Shown: positions 1 to 8,298 of the stretch, one piece after another
Layout: the number at the start of each line of letters is the position of its first letter
Position numbering within the stretch: position 1 is the stretch's first letter
Assembly: GCA_050288705.1 (NCBI GenBank)
Contig: JBNKEI010000131.1
Coordinates: 1-40,930, forward strand
DNA: 40,930 nt
Source: JBNKEI01 sp050288705
GTDB lineage: Bacteria > Myxococcota > Myxococcia > Myxococcales > UBA5297
Direction: 5' to 3'
Position numbers and translations under genes: made by a program
Notes under the pieces: generated by a model
Seen by the model: the letters and a program-made list of their open reading frames with translations, nothing else
Database searches by the model: none
Told to the model about the DNA's origin: nothing

Positions 1-848
1 CTTTCGCGTAAAGACATTTGGTATCAACAGTATGCCCAAGATAAATGATGGGAGCTCCATTAAAAACCAAATAGCTAGTCTTTTCTTCACGTAGACTCAA
101 CCTCAATGCAGATAAATGCTGACTAAGCTGGATTTCTGCGATTGCCAGGTCTTGCTCTGTTTGCGCTGCAATAGCAATATCGTCAGCATACCTTAAATAT
201 CTCCAACGCGAATCCTCAAGTGCGCTATCCATTTGTGTAAGATAAGCATTTGCTAACAGAGGTGAAATAGACCGACCAAGCGGAATTCCCAAATCTGAAC
301 GTAAAAAAGCACCTTGAAGCAGAATAGGGGATGATACCAGAGCAATAAGGACATTGGCCACATCAGAGCCGAAATAATTGAGCAAAATTTCAAAAAGCAG
401 TTTACGATTGATAGTTCCAAAAAAAATCAGCGATATCTAGGAAAGCAAGATAATGAAATCCATCTGCCAATGCCGAAGACAATGCTGCGGTAAGCGTTGA
501 ATATCCAAGGCGATATCCATGGGCAGCGAGTGAAAGCACACTTTCGATTGTACGATTCAATACCGGAAGAAGCGCTTCCTCAATAAGACGATCAGACATG
601 CGTGGCACTCCCAGCACGCGCTCTTTATCGCCTTCACGACGGATGAATCCATCTAGCGGAAGCGCAACGAATGGTCGCTGAGTCAGCCTGTCACGGGCAT
701 TTTCAATTAATTCAAGCCAGTCTTCGTTTGCTGCTTTATTGCCGAGTTTTTGCTTAAGTCGCTCGGAAGCTCCCACTAGCTGTTGAAGGTTTGGAAGCAA
801 AAGCCTCGGAAAGCCCATTGTCATGCAGGTGATCGTGCTCTGAATCAA
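1..848 (-). pseudogene. CRISPR-associated-type reverse transcriptase, frameshifted and cut by the window edge
   Basis: RNA-directed DNA polymerase read in two frames. The N-terminal part (402-848) has the finger motifs GVPRMSDRLIEEAL and HGYRLGYS and the first catalytic block LDIADFF. It then stops at 402-404. The other frame continues from 424 to 1 with GTINRKLL, GIPLGRSISPLLAN and the catalytic YADD (179-190). The frames are split by an A8 run at 419-426; seven bases would restore one frame. This could be true decay, an assembly error or slippage. The PLGxxISPLLAN block argues against a diversity-generating retroelement, whose RTs carry SQ there. The gene starts a few bases past the end of CRISPR array 1 and on its transcribed strand, which points to the RT class linked to Cas1 in type III systems. 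Cas1 would lie off the left edge. The start is unsure: TTG at 848, or ATG at 824 or 818; none has a good ribosome site. Confidence 0.5.
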
Positions 849-854
849 GTCTGG

Positions 855-1034
855 ATTTCAACTGGGCTTATTCTGAAACCCCATTCTTAACGCGAAGGAA
901 TATCCCACTTTCGATTCCCATGGGGTTTCAATCCGCTCTCGCGGAACACCCCTTTAAAACGATTTTGAAAAGGATGGATTGACATGCGAAGTGCAAAAGT
1001 TTCAATCCGCTCTCGCGGAACACCCCTTTAAAAC
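855..1034 (-). CRISPR. CRISPR array 1: two full repeats and one degenerate terminal repeat
   Basis: Full 36-bp repeats lie at 925-960 and 999-1034. On the plus strand they begin GTTTCAATCCGCTCTCGCGG and end CCCCTTTAAAAC. The spacer between them is 961-998 (38 bp). A degenerate copy at about 855-891 keeps the TTTCAA start and the GAAAC/CCC/TTAAC end, leaving a 33-bp spacer at 892-924. The minus-strand reading gives repeats ending ATTGAAAC, the usual 8-nt crRNA 5' handle. The decayed repeat at the left and the leader at the right agree with minus-strand transcription. The repeat can fold a short CCGC/GCGG hairpin. The RT gene starts just downstream. Confidence 0.9.
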
Positions 1035-1230
1035 TCTACCCCTAAAATCTTTAATAACGATACCAGGTTGGATAGCGATTTTCCACAACCTCTATCCTAC
1101 ATCGAGAAAAAGCACCTTTGGATCGCAACTTTTTGCCGAAATTTCCCAGTTCTTTCAATACGTTCACAGCCTACCCCTGTTTTTGCCTTTTTTGATACCC
1201 ACTGAATTGCTGAGAGGATTCCAATACTTA
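1035..1230 (-). promoter_or_regulatory. CRISPR leader 1
   Basis: This 196-bp segment abuts the last repeat of array 1 and matches 7136-7331 beside array 2, with about 17 mismatches counted by eye (roughly 90% identity, no gaps). It includes long identical blocks such as ACCAGGTTGGATAGCGATTT. Its position at the non-degenerate end, on the upstream side for minus-strand transcription, fits a leader with promoter and spacer-integration signals. The homology ends exactly at the TAA stop (1228-1230) of the CARF-HEPN gene. Confidence 0.8.
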
Positions 1231-2700
1231 CCTGTCGAAGCTAGGAAGACGATAGTTTTCCAGAACCTTTTGCAAGTTGTCCTCTCCCCCACAGATACGC
1301 GAAATAATTTCCTGAGTCTTTTTGATGTAAGGTTCTACTCTTTCGGTTGACACTATCTTGGGAAGAAACCCATGCTCAAACTCGCAATGGTTTCGCGCGT
1401 CGGCTAGTCCTTTGAGTTGACCAAAATCTTTTTTCATGTCCAGACGCTCGGGAGCCAACGCTGCAAGAAGCTGCGCGCCATTGGCAAACATTAGCTTACC
1501 TTCAAGAGGGCGTGGACTGTATTTCTCAAGGTGAAATCTGCGACCTGCTTCATTATATTTATTTTGGTTAAGTTTGCCTTCTAGCTTTTTGTAATCGGGA
1601 TTATCATCATCGAGACCGAAATCTACTAGTAGGCACAAGTCTATATACCGTTCTAATGCGGCATAGGTAAGAAGAACGGCTAGACTTGGTTTTTGAGCAT
1701 TGAGCAGACGCTGAGCTGCAGACAAGTACCAGGCGAGTAAGGGGAGAGTATTTTCAATGTCTCCCGGCTTTGGCGGAATTTTCACCAGTGCTTCTAGGGC
1801 GGAAATGTTGTTTCTAATGGTACCATCAACACTCTGCGCCCACGACCATTTACCTTGCATCGAAAATCGAGCAAGCATAATGCTAGCGTCCTTGAGCGCT
1901 GCCAATGCATTTTTAAAATCAAAACGATCCCACGCACCATAAGCAATGGCAAGTTTGGTTAGACATTGTGCTTCCCTAGGTTCATAAAGACGCTCAGCTA
2001 GTCGCTTGCCCAGCCGCTCGGCTTCCTGAAAATCACTACGCTTGAATGCATTAAAAACATCACGAAGTTCCAGATCTCCCATGATATCAAGCGGATTGGT
2101 AAGGAGCCGCGGATATTCCGTGCCGGCAATGGGAATGCGCTTTTTGTCGTCATATTCGCCATAGTCAACATATACCAGTGGAGCACCGACCAGAAATCCT
2201 GCCAAGGCTGCGGACGCAGACATTGATTTTTTGCCACCAGTCGGGTCGATAAACACCTCACGAGAAGCAGCCTTTGCTTGGCGCACAAAATCGCGAACAG
2301 CGCGGTAAATGTCCTCTTCCCCAGGGTCTCCCACCTCAACAGAGACAATAATATCTCGCTCAATTCCCGCTACTCGCGCAATGAGCGAGAGAACTCCTTC
2401 ATTGCCGGGCGTGAGCTTGAGTGAATCCTTTGTACCAATCACCAGCATGCGATCTGGTTTGCACCAAGCGGCCATAAGCGCAACCGGCTGCCAGGAAAAA
2501 CCAAGTACGCTAATTAGCGCCCGCGGTTTAGGCATGTCCTGCGGTGCATCGTGAAGAGGAAGGTCAGCAAAAAAAGGGGCAAACCGGCTTGCGAAATGCT
2601 TTGCGTAAAATTCATCTTGCTGCTTTCGTTCAAGTTCGCTCCATTGTTTTATAATCGCCACTAAATCTTCCGGTAATACTGCCAGCACTGGCTTAGTCAT
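1228..2700 (-). CDS. CARF-HEPN ribonuclease, TIGR02710/Csm6-like
   Basis: A 490-residue type III CRISPR ancillary effector. The N-terminal half has a CARF (Rossmann-like) fold, with the family-typical DPTGGKKSM loop at residues 152-160, expected to bind cyclic oligoadenylate made by Cas10. The C-terminal part is helical and carries a HEPN motif, R436-N-H ending at H443 (RNHCEFEH, R-x6-H), the expected RNase site. In this class ligand binding switches on non-specific RNA cleavage. It follows csm4 by 20 bp, in the slot where csm5 would normally sit. The start is ATG with AAGGGAA upstream. Family placement comes from motif recognition; the ring size of the activator cannot be read from sequence. 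Confidence 0.85.
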   Translation of the reverse strand: MTKPVLAVLPEDLVAIIKQWSELERKQQDEFYAKHFASRFAPFFADLPLHDAPQDMPKPRALISVLGFSWQPVALMAAWCKPDRMLVIGTKDSLKLTPGNEGVLSLIARVAGIERDIIVSVEVGDPGEEDIYRAVRDFVRQAKAASREVFIDPTGGKKSMSASAALAGFLVGAPLVYVDYGEYDDKKRIPIAGTEYPRLLTNPLDIMGDLELRDVFNAFKRSDFQEAERLGKRLAERLYEPREAQCLTKLAIAYGAWDRFDFKNALAALKDASIMLARFSMQGKWSWAQSVDGTIRNNISALEALVKIPPKPGDIENTLPLLAWYLSAAQRLLNAQKPSLAVLLTYAALERYIDLCLLVDFGLDDDNPDYKKLEGKLNQNKYNEAGRRFHLEKYSPRPLEGKLMFANGAQLLAALAPERLDMKKDFGQLKGLADARNHCEFEHGFLPKIVSTERVEPYIKKTQEIISRICGGEDNLQKVLENYRLPSFDR

Positions 2701-2720
2701 AGCTTTTCCCTTTTAAATGT

Positions 2721-3692
2721 TCAGCTAAACTTATTCCAAGGAAGTTGCGCTGAAACGGTTAGCCCATAGGCATAATGGACAATATTTGTTTCTCGGGCCC
2801 TAAGCTCGGCGCAGGTATCGGGAGACAATAATTCCTTCATGGGAATTACTCGGCCAATATATGGACGGGCGTCGGTTGAATGAAAACAGGCGCCGGGTTT
2901 AAATAGTAATTGTGGTCGCTTAAATACATTCTCAATACCAAAATCGGGGCCGAGTTTGCCATATTTTACAAAACATTCCCATAAACCATCGGTGGGGTCA
3001 TTAGTGTCTGGTTGAAAAGAGGAAAGGCAAATCAAGCCATTTGGTTGAGTTACTTGCTCGTCAATGACTGAAGCATCTTCCCAAGTGCCCAGTACTTCGA
3101 ATTCTCCAAAACCACTAGAGATGTCTGCGCCATACCCGGTTTTGGATAATTCTTTGAATAGCTGCAGAAGCTCGTCTTCAAAGCCTGATTCTATGCGGGC
3201 ATAAACAGAAAGGAATTGCTGCTTTTCTGGGGATGTGAGGGAAGTATCTAAGGTTGAAAAAAGAGAGCCATCTTCTCCCGTGGTATCGCGGGTTCGGTCA
3301 AGCATGGTTCGCAGTCTGGTTCTCGCACAAAATGGGGAGGGATCTAAATGCACTTCATCAATTTTTAAATGTCGATTATCTTTTCGGTATTCACTGAATG
3401 CTGATTGCGATAACCAGCGAGATTTTTTTATTCTTTTACGTTCTTCTGGTGGCCAGGTTTGAATTCGAGTTAGTGTAGGCAATGGCAACAGGTCGCCAGG
3501 AAAAACATCAGAAAGAACAAACCGGGGCTTTTTTTTATAGGCAGGTTCGATTATTTCTTTGAGTTTTTCAACCCCCCCAGTTCGTACCCCCATCCAACAT
3601 AACAGACCCGAAAGAGTATCGGACTGCCAGGGAGTCATCCATGGTGAAAGTGGCCGGAGCCGTAAACGATATAATTTTAAGTTTTTGACCAC
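2721..3692 (-). CDS. csm4: Csm4, Cas5-group RAMP subunit of type III-A effector
   Basis: A 323-residue RAMP protein that should cap the crRNA 5' handle and bridge Cas10 to the Csm3 backbone. The N-terminus has the Csm4 pattern PWQSDTLSGLLCW at residues 20-32, and a Gly-rich loop SSGFGEFEV sits near residue 192. The length is normal for Csm4. The start is GTG at 3690-3692, 10 bp after the csm3 stop. No clear Shine-Dalgarno precedes it, so it may rely on coupling to csm3. Csm5 was considered and rejected because the SDT/CW N-terminal motif is Csm4-like. Confidence 0.9.
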   Translation of the reverse strand: MVKNLKLYRLRLRPLSPWMTPWQSDTLSGLLCWMGVRTGGVEKLKEIIEPAYKKKPRFVLSDVFPGDLLPLPTLTRIQTWPPEERKRIKKSRWLSQSAFSEYRKDNRHLKIDEVHLDPSPFCARTRLRTMLDRTRDTTGEDGSLFSTLDTSLTSPEKQQFLSVYARIESGFEDELLQLFKELSKTGYGADISSGFGEFEVLGTWEDASVIDEQVTQPNGLICLSSFQPDTNDPTDGLWECFVKYGKLGPDFGIENVFKRPQLLFKPGACFHSTDARPYIGRVIPMKELLSPDTCAELRARETNIVHYAYGLTVSAQLPWNKFS

Positions 3693-3702
3693 GTTCGAGA
3701 GC

Positions 3703-4332
3703 CTATAATGCGAGGGAATTTTCGTCTAATTTCATTTCCTTAAACTCTATTTCGCCAGAGCCCTTGCTTATTCCCGAACCCAGCCCAGTTTTTTGAATTT
3801 CGCGCAGACCATTTTTGATGAATTCGATCAGCTCGTTCTTGTTATCGCAATCCCAGATTTGAACTTCAATTTTGATGGAAAAGATAGCTCCTGCGGGAAC
3901 GCGTTCAACTTTTCTCGGATGCTCAGCCGTACCGGTATTTCGAATTATAACATTCTCTGATTTCATCTCAATTTGCTCTGCTCCAGATATAAGCTTAGCA
4001 TCACGTACAATAATTCGGGTAGGACCGAGAGAATGTTTTGTTTTTTTGTGAGGCCCGAATACTCTACATATTAGACAGTCATCTCTTGCACAACCGCAAG
4101 GCTCTCTACCGTCTGGACTGAATTTGCCTTCCTTTTTTTCGAGTTCAGAGCGCATTTTGCCCTTGATAGAAGTTCCAGGTATGTATGGCTGAAATGTTAC
4201 TGGATGCCTAATACAGGTAAGATCAGCGCCACCTATTTGAAGTAGGTCGTCACTGCCTCCGATTCTTAATCCGCTAACGCATAATATATTGCCGGTAATT
4301 GTGCAATGGTCGATTTTTTTAGTTGGTTTCAT
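3703..4332 (-). CDS. csm3: Csm3, Cas7-group backbone subunit with target-RNA nuclease site
   Basis: A 209-residue RAMP protein, normal Csm3 length. Several copies form the crRNA-binding backbone and cut target RNA at 6-nt steps. GGSDD at residues 25-29 holds the acidic residue expected to be catalytic, followed by PYIPGTSIKGKMR, the hallmark Csm3 signature. A Cys cluster (CGCARDDCLIC) may bind zinc. A C-terminal Gly-rich loop reads GLGSGISKGSGEIEF. The ATG overlaps the csm2 stop as ATGA, indicating translational coupling. Confidence 0.95.
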   Translation of the reverse strand: MKPTKKIDHCTITGNILCVSGLRIGGSDDLLQIGGADLTCIRHPVTFQPYIPGTSIKGKMRSELEKKEGKFSPDGREPCGCARDDCLICRVFGPHKKTKHSLGPTRIIVRDAKLISGAEQIEMKSENVIIRNTGTAEHPRKVERVPAGAIFSIKIEVQIWDCDNKNELIEFIKNGLREIQKTGLGSGISKGSGEIEFKEMKLDENSLAL

Positions 4333-4892
4333 GAGTTGCGGTCCTTAAAATATGCCGAGCCAAAGCCGATTAGCGCTTCGAAGTGGGGAAGAAATCCTTT
4401 AATGAAGTCTTTTTCTGTGCGAACAGCCGCCACATTTAGTTTAATGAAGTCGTGAAATATTTGCGGTATTTTCTTTGGGTCTTTCCCACGAGCATCTGCG
4501 GCAGCCATGTCTAGTCTGAGCAAGTTACTTTTTTCGTCTGCCCAAGCAGCTTTGTCTGCACGAAGCCGCGCCTCTATTGCTCGGCAATGCTGAAAAAAAC
4601 GACGCGCTTGGTGGGAATTAAGCGGGGGATAAGCATGGGCCATTGCTTTGACTAATGGCGCTATTTTATCGCGTAAAACAAACTCAGGCCGAAGTGATTT
4701 ACTTTGTTCATTTTCGAAGTAGCCATCTTTGAGATAATTGGGCCATAAATCAAGAAGGGATTCTTCCTCTTTACGCTCTGGTTTATGCTCCTTATTTGCA
4801 TGGTTTGGTGTTTTCGGGGGCTGATACCTGGGGTCGCCGCGTTGCCTGGGGCCATCGTAACCACCCCTCGGAGGATACCTCGTTGAGTTCAT
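4329..4892 (-). CDS. csm2: Csm2, small subunit (Cas11) of type III-A effector
   Basis: A 187-residue protein between cas10 and csm3, the usual csm2 position. The first 45 residues are rich in Pro, Arg and Lys and look disordered. The rest is helical and matches the Csm2 pattern, with LRPEFVLRDKIAPLVKA and ARRFFQHCRAIEARL. Small subunits run along the inner face of the complex and contact target RNA. The ATG overlaps the cas10 stop as TAATG, and its own stop overlaps the csm3 start. The N-terminal extension makes it longer than most Csm2 proteins, which are around 140 residues. Confidence 0.9.
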   Translation of the reverse strand: MNSTRYPPRGGYDGPRQRGDPRYQPPKTPNHANKEHKPERKEEESLLDLWPNYLKDGYFENEQSKSLRPEFVLRDKIAPLVKAMAHAYPPLNSHQARRFFQHCRAIEARLRADKAAWADEKSNLLRLDMAAADARGKDPKKIPQIFHDFIKLNVAAVRTEKDFIKGFLPHFEALIGFGSAYFKDRNS

Positions 4893-6523
4893 TATAATCT
4901 CTCTCCTCTGACTCTGGTTGCTGTAAGGGCAAAGCGGGCAATGGCTGGAAAAAATTTAGTGGAAGGTAAGGTTTGGGTGTCCAGATCGTTGACCAGTTGG
5001 TTGGCAAAAACTCGCGCTTGAGCGCGTATTTGATTTTTGTCCCAGACCTTCGGCCAATTACGTTCAATTTGGTATGATAAACGTGCAGTAGCGAGAAGAT
5101 CTCCTTCAAAACGTAATTCAACTAGCCTAAGCAACGTTTGTATCCAACCTCGTTGGATAGTATTGTTTTCAATCCAGTCCGCCAGACGCAATCCATTGTC
5201 GATTATTGTTTGGTGATGCTCCCATTTCCAAATTTGACCAAGAGCAGCGCATTGGTCTTTGGGTTTGGCTTCTGGTGCATTGTCGGACAAATCAGTCTTG
5301 GCCTTTTCGAGCAACTCTTCTGCTACTACAGCAGCATTTTTAATTGGCTGTTTGGGATTGGCTAGGCAAATTCCCGCACTAATCGTTAATTCGTATGATT
5401 TGAATTTTTTATTAAATAAAGTGCGTACATGACCAGCAAATTCCAGAATTTCATTCCATGGGCCAAGAAGTAGCAGGTCGTCGCCGCCAGAGAATACCGT
5501 GTATGTGTTTTTGTAGCATCTTTTCATTTCACTACTAAGAGTTACGGCAAAGAAATAATCGAGATCATTGCTAAGACGAGAAAAACTGCTAAAATCATTT
5601 GCGCTGGCGCCGAGTTTTTGAAATGCAAGACCTAGCGAATCAGCATCCATCTTCAAAATACCCAGAAGGGAATCGCCTCGCGCCCGTTCGGCTATTTTTG
5701 CAAACTCTACCGGTCGATTATTTTCAAAGGGAATATATCGAGCTAGTCGGCGACTAGCAAATATATCTTTATCTATCCCAGTGGGAAGTTGTTGTGAATT
5801 ATCTAAATTGCTAATCTGAATAACACCTTTTACGGAAGGCTGAAAATTTGGCAATTGACGTTCAACCGAAAGACCCAGTCCGAAAATTTCTATATCTTGT
5901 TTATTAACTGGTGAGGAATCGTGTACTAGTAACCAACGAGCAGAAGGAAGTATGCCTCCTAATCGACGTTCTACCATACAGCGATTACATGCCTTACGAG
6001 AGGTTCCTCGATCGGTATCGATTTCTTCATTGGTAGCCGGTCGCCGATGACAAAACGAGCAAGGAGTATCCAGCGGTGGTAAAATCATTTTGGCGCAGAG
6101 CCATTTTCTTGAATCAATAGCCACTGCCGACCAACTACGAAGTTTTTCGCGCTGAATTTCACGTATTAAGAATTCGTCCTGATTTTGTATTGATTTATCA
6201 TTATGAATCCATGCCAATGAGAATCGAAGAACACCACCGGTTTCGGAAAGTAGCCATTCTTCAATACGTTTCCTTTGTTCTTGAATAGCTAATACTATTG
6301 ATTCAGAAGTAAAGGCTCCTTCTAGCACAAAATGACCAGCACCGCAGTGCTGAACTGTCGAAGGTGGCCAATGGAGAGCACGTCGTATTTGCAGAGCGGC
6401 GCATTCTGCAATGAGCTGAATACAAAATGATCGAGCGCGAAGATGACGTGCTTGCCGTCCTCCTTCCTGGGCGACATCAAAAAGATATTCTTGAATTCCT
6501 GAAAGTTCGCCACGAACAAGCAT
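4892..6523 (-). CDS. cas10: Cas10/Csm1 without an HD domain, GGDD cyclase intact
   Basis: The large subunit of the type III-A complex, 543 residues from ATG at 6523, which has GGAG five bases upstream. The protein opens straight into the first Palm domain (GELSGIQEYLF). Then come a zinc-ribbon with paired Cys (CSFC and CNRC), a block LKMDADSLGLAF, and the cyclase motif SGGDDLLLLG with GGDD at residues 346-349. Family members usually carry an N-terminal HD DNase of some 200 residues or more; it is absent here. The frame is open back to a stop at 6599-6601, allowing only about 25 more residues (possible TTG at 6547). Expected role: on target RNA binding, make cyclic oligoadenylate from ATP. Confidence 0.93.
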   Translation of the reverse strand: MLVRGELSGIQEYLFDVAQEGGRQARHLRARSFCIQLIAECAALQIRRALHWPPSTVQHCGAGHFVLEGAFTSESIVLAIQEQRKRIEEWLLSETGGVLRFSLAWIHNDKSIQNQDEFLIREIQREKLRSWSAVAIDSRKWLCAKMILPPLDTPCSFCHRRPATNEEIDTDRGTSRKACNRCMVERRLGGILPSARWLLVHDSSPVNKQDIEIFGLGLSVERQLPNFQPSVKGVIQISNLDNSQQLPTGIDKDIFASRRLARYIPFENNRPVEFAKIAERARGDSLLGILKMDADSLGLAFQKLGASANDFSSFSRLSNDLDYFFAVTLSSEMKRCYKNTYTVFSGGDDLLLLGPWNEILEFAGHVRTLFNKKFKSYELTISAGICLANPKQPIKNAAVVAEELLEKAKTDLSDNAPEAKPKDQCAALGQIWKWEHHQTIIDNGLRLADWIENNTIQRGWIQTLLRLVELRFEGDLLATARLSYQIERNWPKVWDKNQIRAQARVFANQLVNDLDTQTLPSTKFFPAIARFALTATRVRGERL

Positions 6524-6751
6524 ATGGGCTCCGAAAATCGGATACAAAACCGCTGACCGCCGATCAATCGATTCGGCGTATTCAGGTTTGGCAATACTTT
6601 ACTTTTGGATGCCCCCATTTGGATTGCTGATTTCGAAAAAAAGCGTAGCACCTGATTGGACTGGGAATCAATAGATAGGGTTTCGTTTTCTACTCGATTT
6701 TATTGTCGCTAAATGTGGCGATGTGAGTCGAACGAAGCTTTGATTTCGGGG

Positions 6752-7135
6752 AGGGTAGCCTACATTCCCGGTACACCCCTTTGGTAAAGGGTGACCGTGT
6801 TCCTATTGAAGAATGAGCCTACGTTTCAATCCGCTCTCGCGGGACACCCCTTTGGAACATTAGTTCATGGATACAAGCTTCGCCGTAAAGAGTTTCAATC
6901 CGCTCTCGCGGAACACCCCTTTGGAACGACACAAAAAGGAGTAGACACCGTGCCCATTGAAGTTTCAATCCGCTCTCGCGGAACACCCCTTTGGAACTTT
7001 GTATCTGCCAATGCCGTACAGCCTGATGAGTTTCAATCCGCTCTCGCGGAACACCCCTTTGGAACTGTTGAAAATTTGTCTCTGGATGTTGCTGCAGAGG
7101 TTTCAATCCGCTCTCGCGGAACACCCCTTTGGAAC
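6752..7135 (-). CRISPR. CRISPR array 2: five full repeats, one degenerate terminal repeat, five spacers
   Basis: Full 36-bp repeats lie at 6823-6858, 6892-6927, 6962-6997, 7030-7065 and 7100-7135, with spacers of 33, 34, 32 and 34 bp. Plus-strand repeats begin GTTTCAATCCGCTCTCGCGG and end CCCCTTTGGAAC. The leftmost full copy has one change (GGGAC for GGAAC). A degenerate copy at 6752-6787 keeps the right half (CCGGTACACCCCTTTGG) and lost the handle half, giving a fifth spacer at 6788-6822. Orientation is minus, with leader at the right and decayed end at the left. Cas10 starts about 230 bp beyond the decayed end. Repeats differ from array 1 only near the right end (TTTGGAAC against TTTAAAAC). 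Confidence 0.97.
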
Positions 7136-7331
7136 TCTACCCCGAAAATCTGTAACAACAATACCAGGTTGGATAGCGATTTTCTACAACCTCTATCCTA
7201 CATCGAGAAAAAGCACCCTCGGATCGCAACTTTTTGACCAAATTCTCCAGTTCTTTCAACATGTTCACAGCCTACCCCGGTTTTTGCCTTTTATGATACC
7301 CACTGAATTGCTGAGAGGATTTCAATAGTTA
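7136..7331 (-). promoter_or_regulatory. CRISPR leader 2
   Basis: A 196-bp segment next to the leader-proximal repeat of array 2, about 90% identical to 1035-1230 beside array 1. It should hold the array promoter and the signals for new spacer insertion. The array and cas10 operon share a strand and no clear terminator lies between them, so transcription from this leader may also feed the cas genes. The homology ends at 7331. Confidence 0.8.
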
Positions 7332-7492
7332 GATAAAACAAAGCCATTTTTCGCCTAATTCTTTGTTGCGCTGAGAAAGGTGAAAGGAGGCCCAGGTCCG
7401 GAGGTCGAAAAGGCCCCCGTTTAGGTTGACCCTCCAGGCACAGGCGCTACTACGCAATTGACTACACGAAGCAGCTCAGAAGTGGAGGACAT

Positions 7493-8239
7493 TTGCGAAT
7501 AGACCCGGAAATAGTCACAGCATTGGGATGGTACTTCTCCAACGGCGCAGAATCGGTAATGGGATTGCGGTCGAATTTCAACTCCATGGTAATGCAATTG
7601 AAGCTATGCGGTGCCGGAAATCACAATACCGTTCCCGATGTAGAGGAAAAATGGATATCCGCCGCGAGCCGTTCCCGAGCAATACGTAACGCCTTAGAAA
7701 AATGCACAACGGACCAGCGCGTGGCGTTACGTGCGGCATTTCTCGACCCGAGGCATGTAGAACCGTTTGGTATCGCCACCGGTATTGCCCCACTAACCGA
7801 CGCGGCCCATAGCGCCTGGATTGCCTCAGGAACGAATAGGACGCTAACCGAATGGCTATACCGCCTTGCGCGTCGTTGCGTTGAAAACAGGGGTAATCCG
7901 ACAATTCAGGACCGGGAGACCATTCAAGCAGTACAGGACCAGGCGAATTTAATTTTGCTCCAGGCAGTAAAAACATTTCGCAATGCGCTGGGGACGAAAT
8001 TGAGGGGAACGATATTTAAACCACGACAATATGAAAGGAAGCCAATGAAGCTTTGGTATACGGTGCGCGAGATCTCGGAACAAACCGGGCTGCCTAGGAA
8101 AACTGTGTTGCGAATGCTGCGGACTAACAATGTGAAAACGTTCCCGGAAGCTCCTAAGCGTGGGCAAATGGTGCGTGTGTCACTCACGGCTATTGAACGG
8201 GGAATGCCGGATTTGGTGCGTGATGTCTCTATAAGATAA
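7493..8239 (+). CDS. Unrecognised protein with C-terminal helix-turn-helix
   Basis: A 248-residue protein of no family I recognise. It starts at TTG (7493) with a strong GTGGAGGAC ribosome site at 7482-7490. The first 175 residues are mixed, probably helical, with basic stretches. The C-terminal part reads WYTVREISEQTGLPRKTVL, an excisionase/MerR-like helix-turn-helix. This suggests a DNA-binding protein, perhaps a phage- or plasmid-type regulator. It is transcribed away from the CRISPR leader 2, from a more GC-rich stretch, and is followed by a good terminator, so it is probably a single-gene unit. A link to the CRISPR locus is possible but unsupported beyond proximity. Confidence 0.6.
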   Translation: MRIDPEIVTALGWYFSNGAESVMGLRSNFNSMVMQLKLCGAGNHNTVPDVEEKWISAASRSRAIRNALEKCTTDQRVALRAAFLDPRHVEPFGIATGIAPLTDAAHSAWIASGTNRTLTEWLYRLARRCVENRGNPTIQDRETIQAVQDQANLILLQAVKTFRNALGTKLRGTIFKPRQYERKPMKLWYTVREISEQTGLPRKTVLRMLRTNNVKTFPEAPKRGQMVRVSLTAIERGMPDLVRDVSIR

Positions 8240-8260
8240 AGCACGAGGCATAACAACCAA

Positions 8261-8298
8261 CGCCCGCGAATTTTTGGAAATAGGAAGTGCGGGCTTTT
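8261..8298 (+). terminator. Rho-independent terminator after the helix-turn-helix gene
   Basis: Stem GCCCGC (8262-8267) pairs with GCGGGC (8289-8294), with a loop of about 21 bases, followed by TTTT at 8295-8298. It lies 22 bp after the stop of the upstream gene and on the same strand. Confidence 0.65.

Noticed and set aside
1..848. Diversity-generating retroelement or group II intron
   Set aside because: The RT has PLGxxISPLLAN rather than SQ, with no template/variable repeats or intron domains in view; the CRISPR array is adjacent.
2721..3692. This gene as csm5
   Set aside because: The PWQSDTLSGLLCW start is the Csm4 pattern.
6548..6720. A hidden, frameshifted HD domain upstream of Cas10
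   Set aside because: All three minus frames were read; each meets stops and none shows the HD motif.
6791..7328. Open frames whose translation repeats FQSALAEHPFGT
   Set aside because: These are translations of CRISPR repeats and spacers, not proteins. The same applies to 979-1350 and the minus frame 6819-7124.
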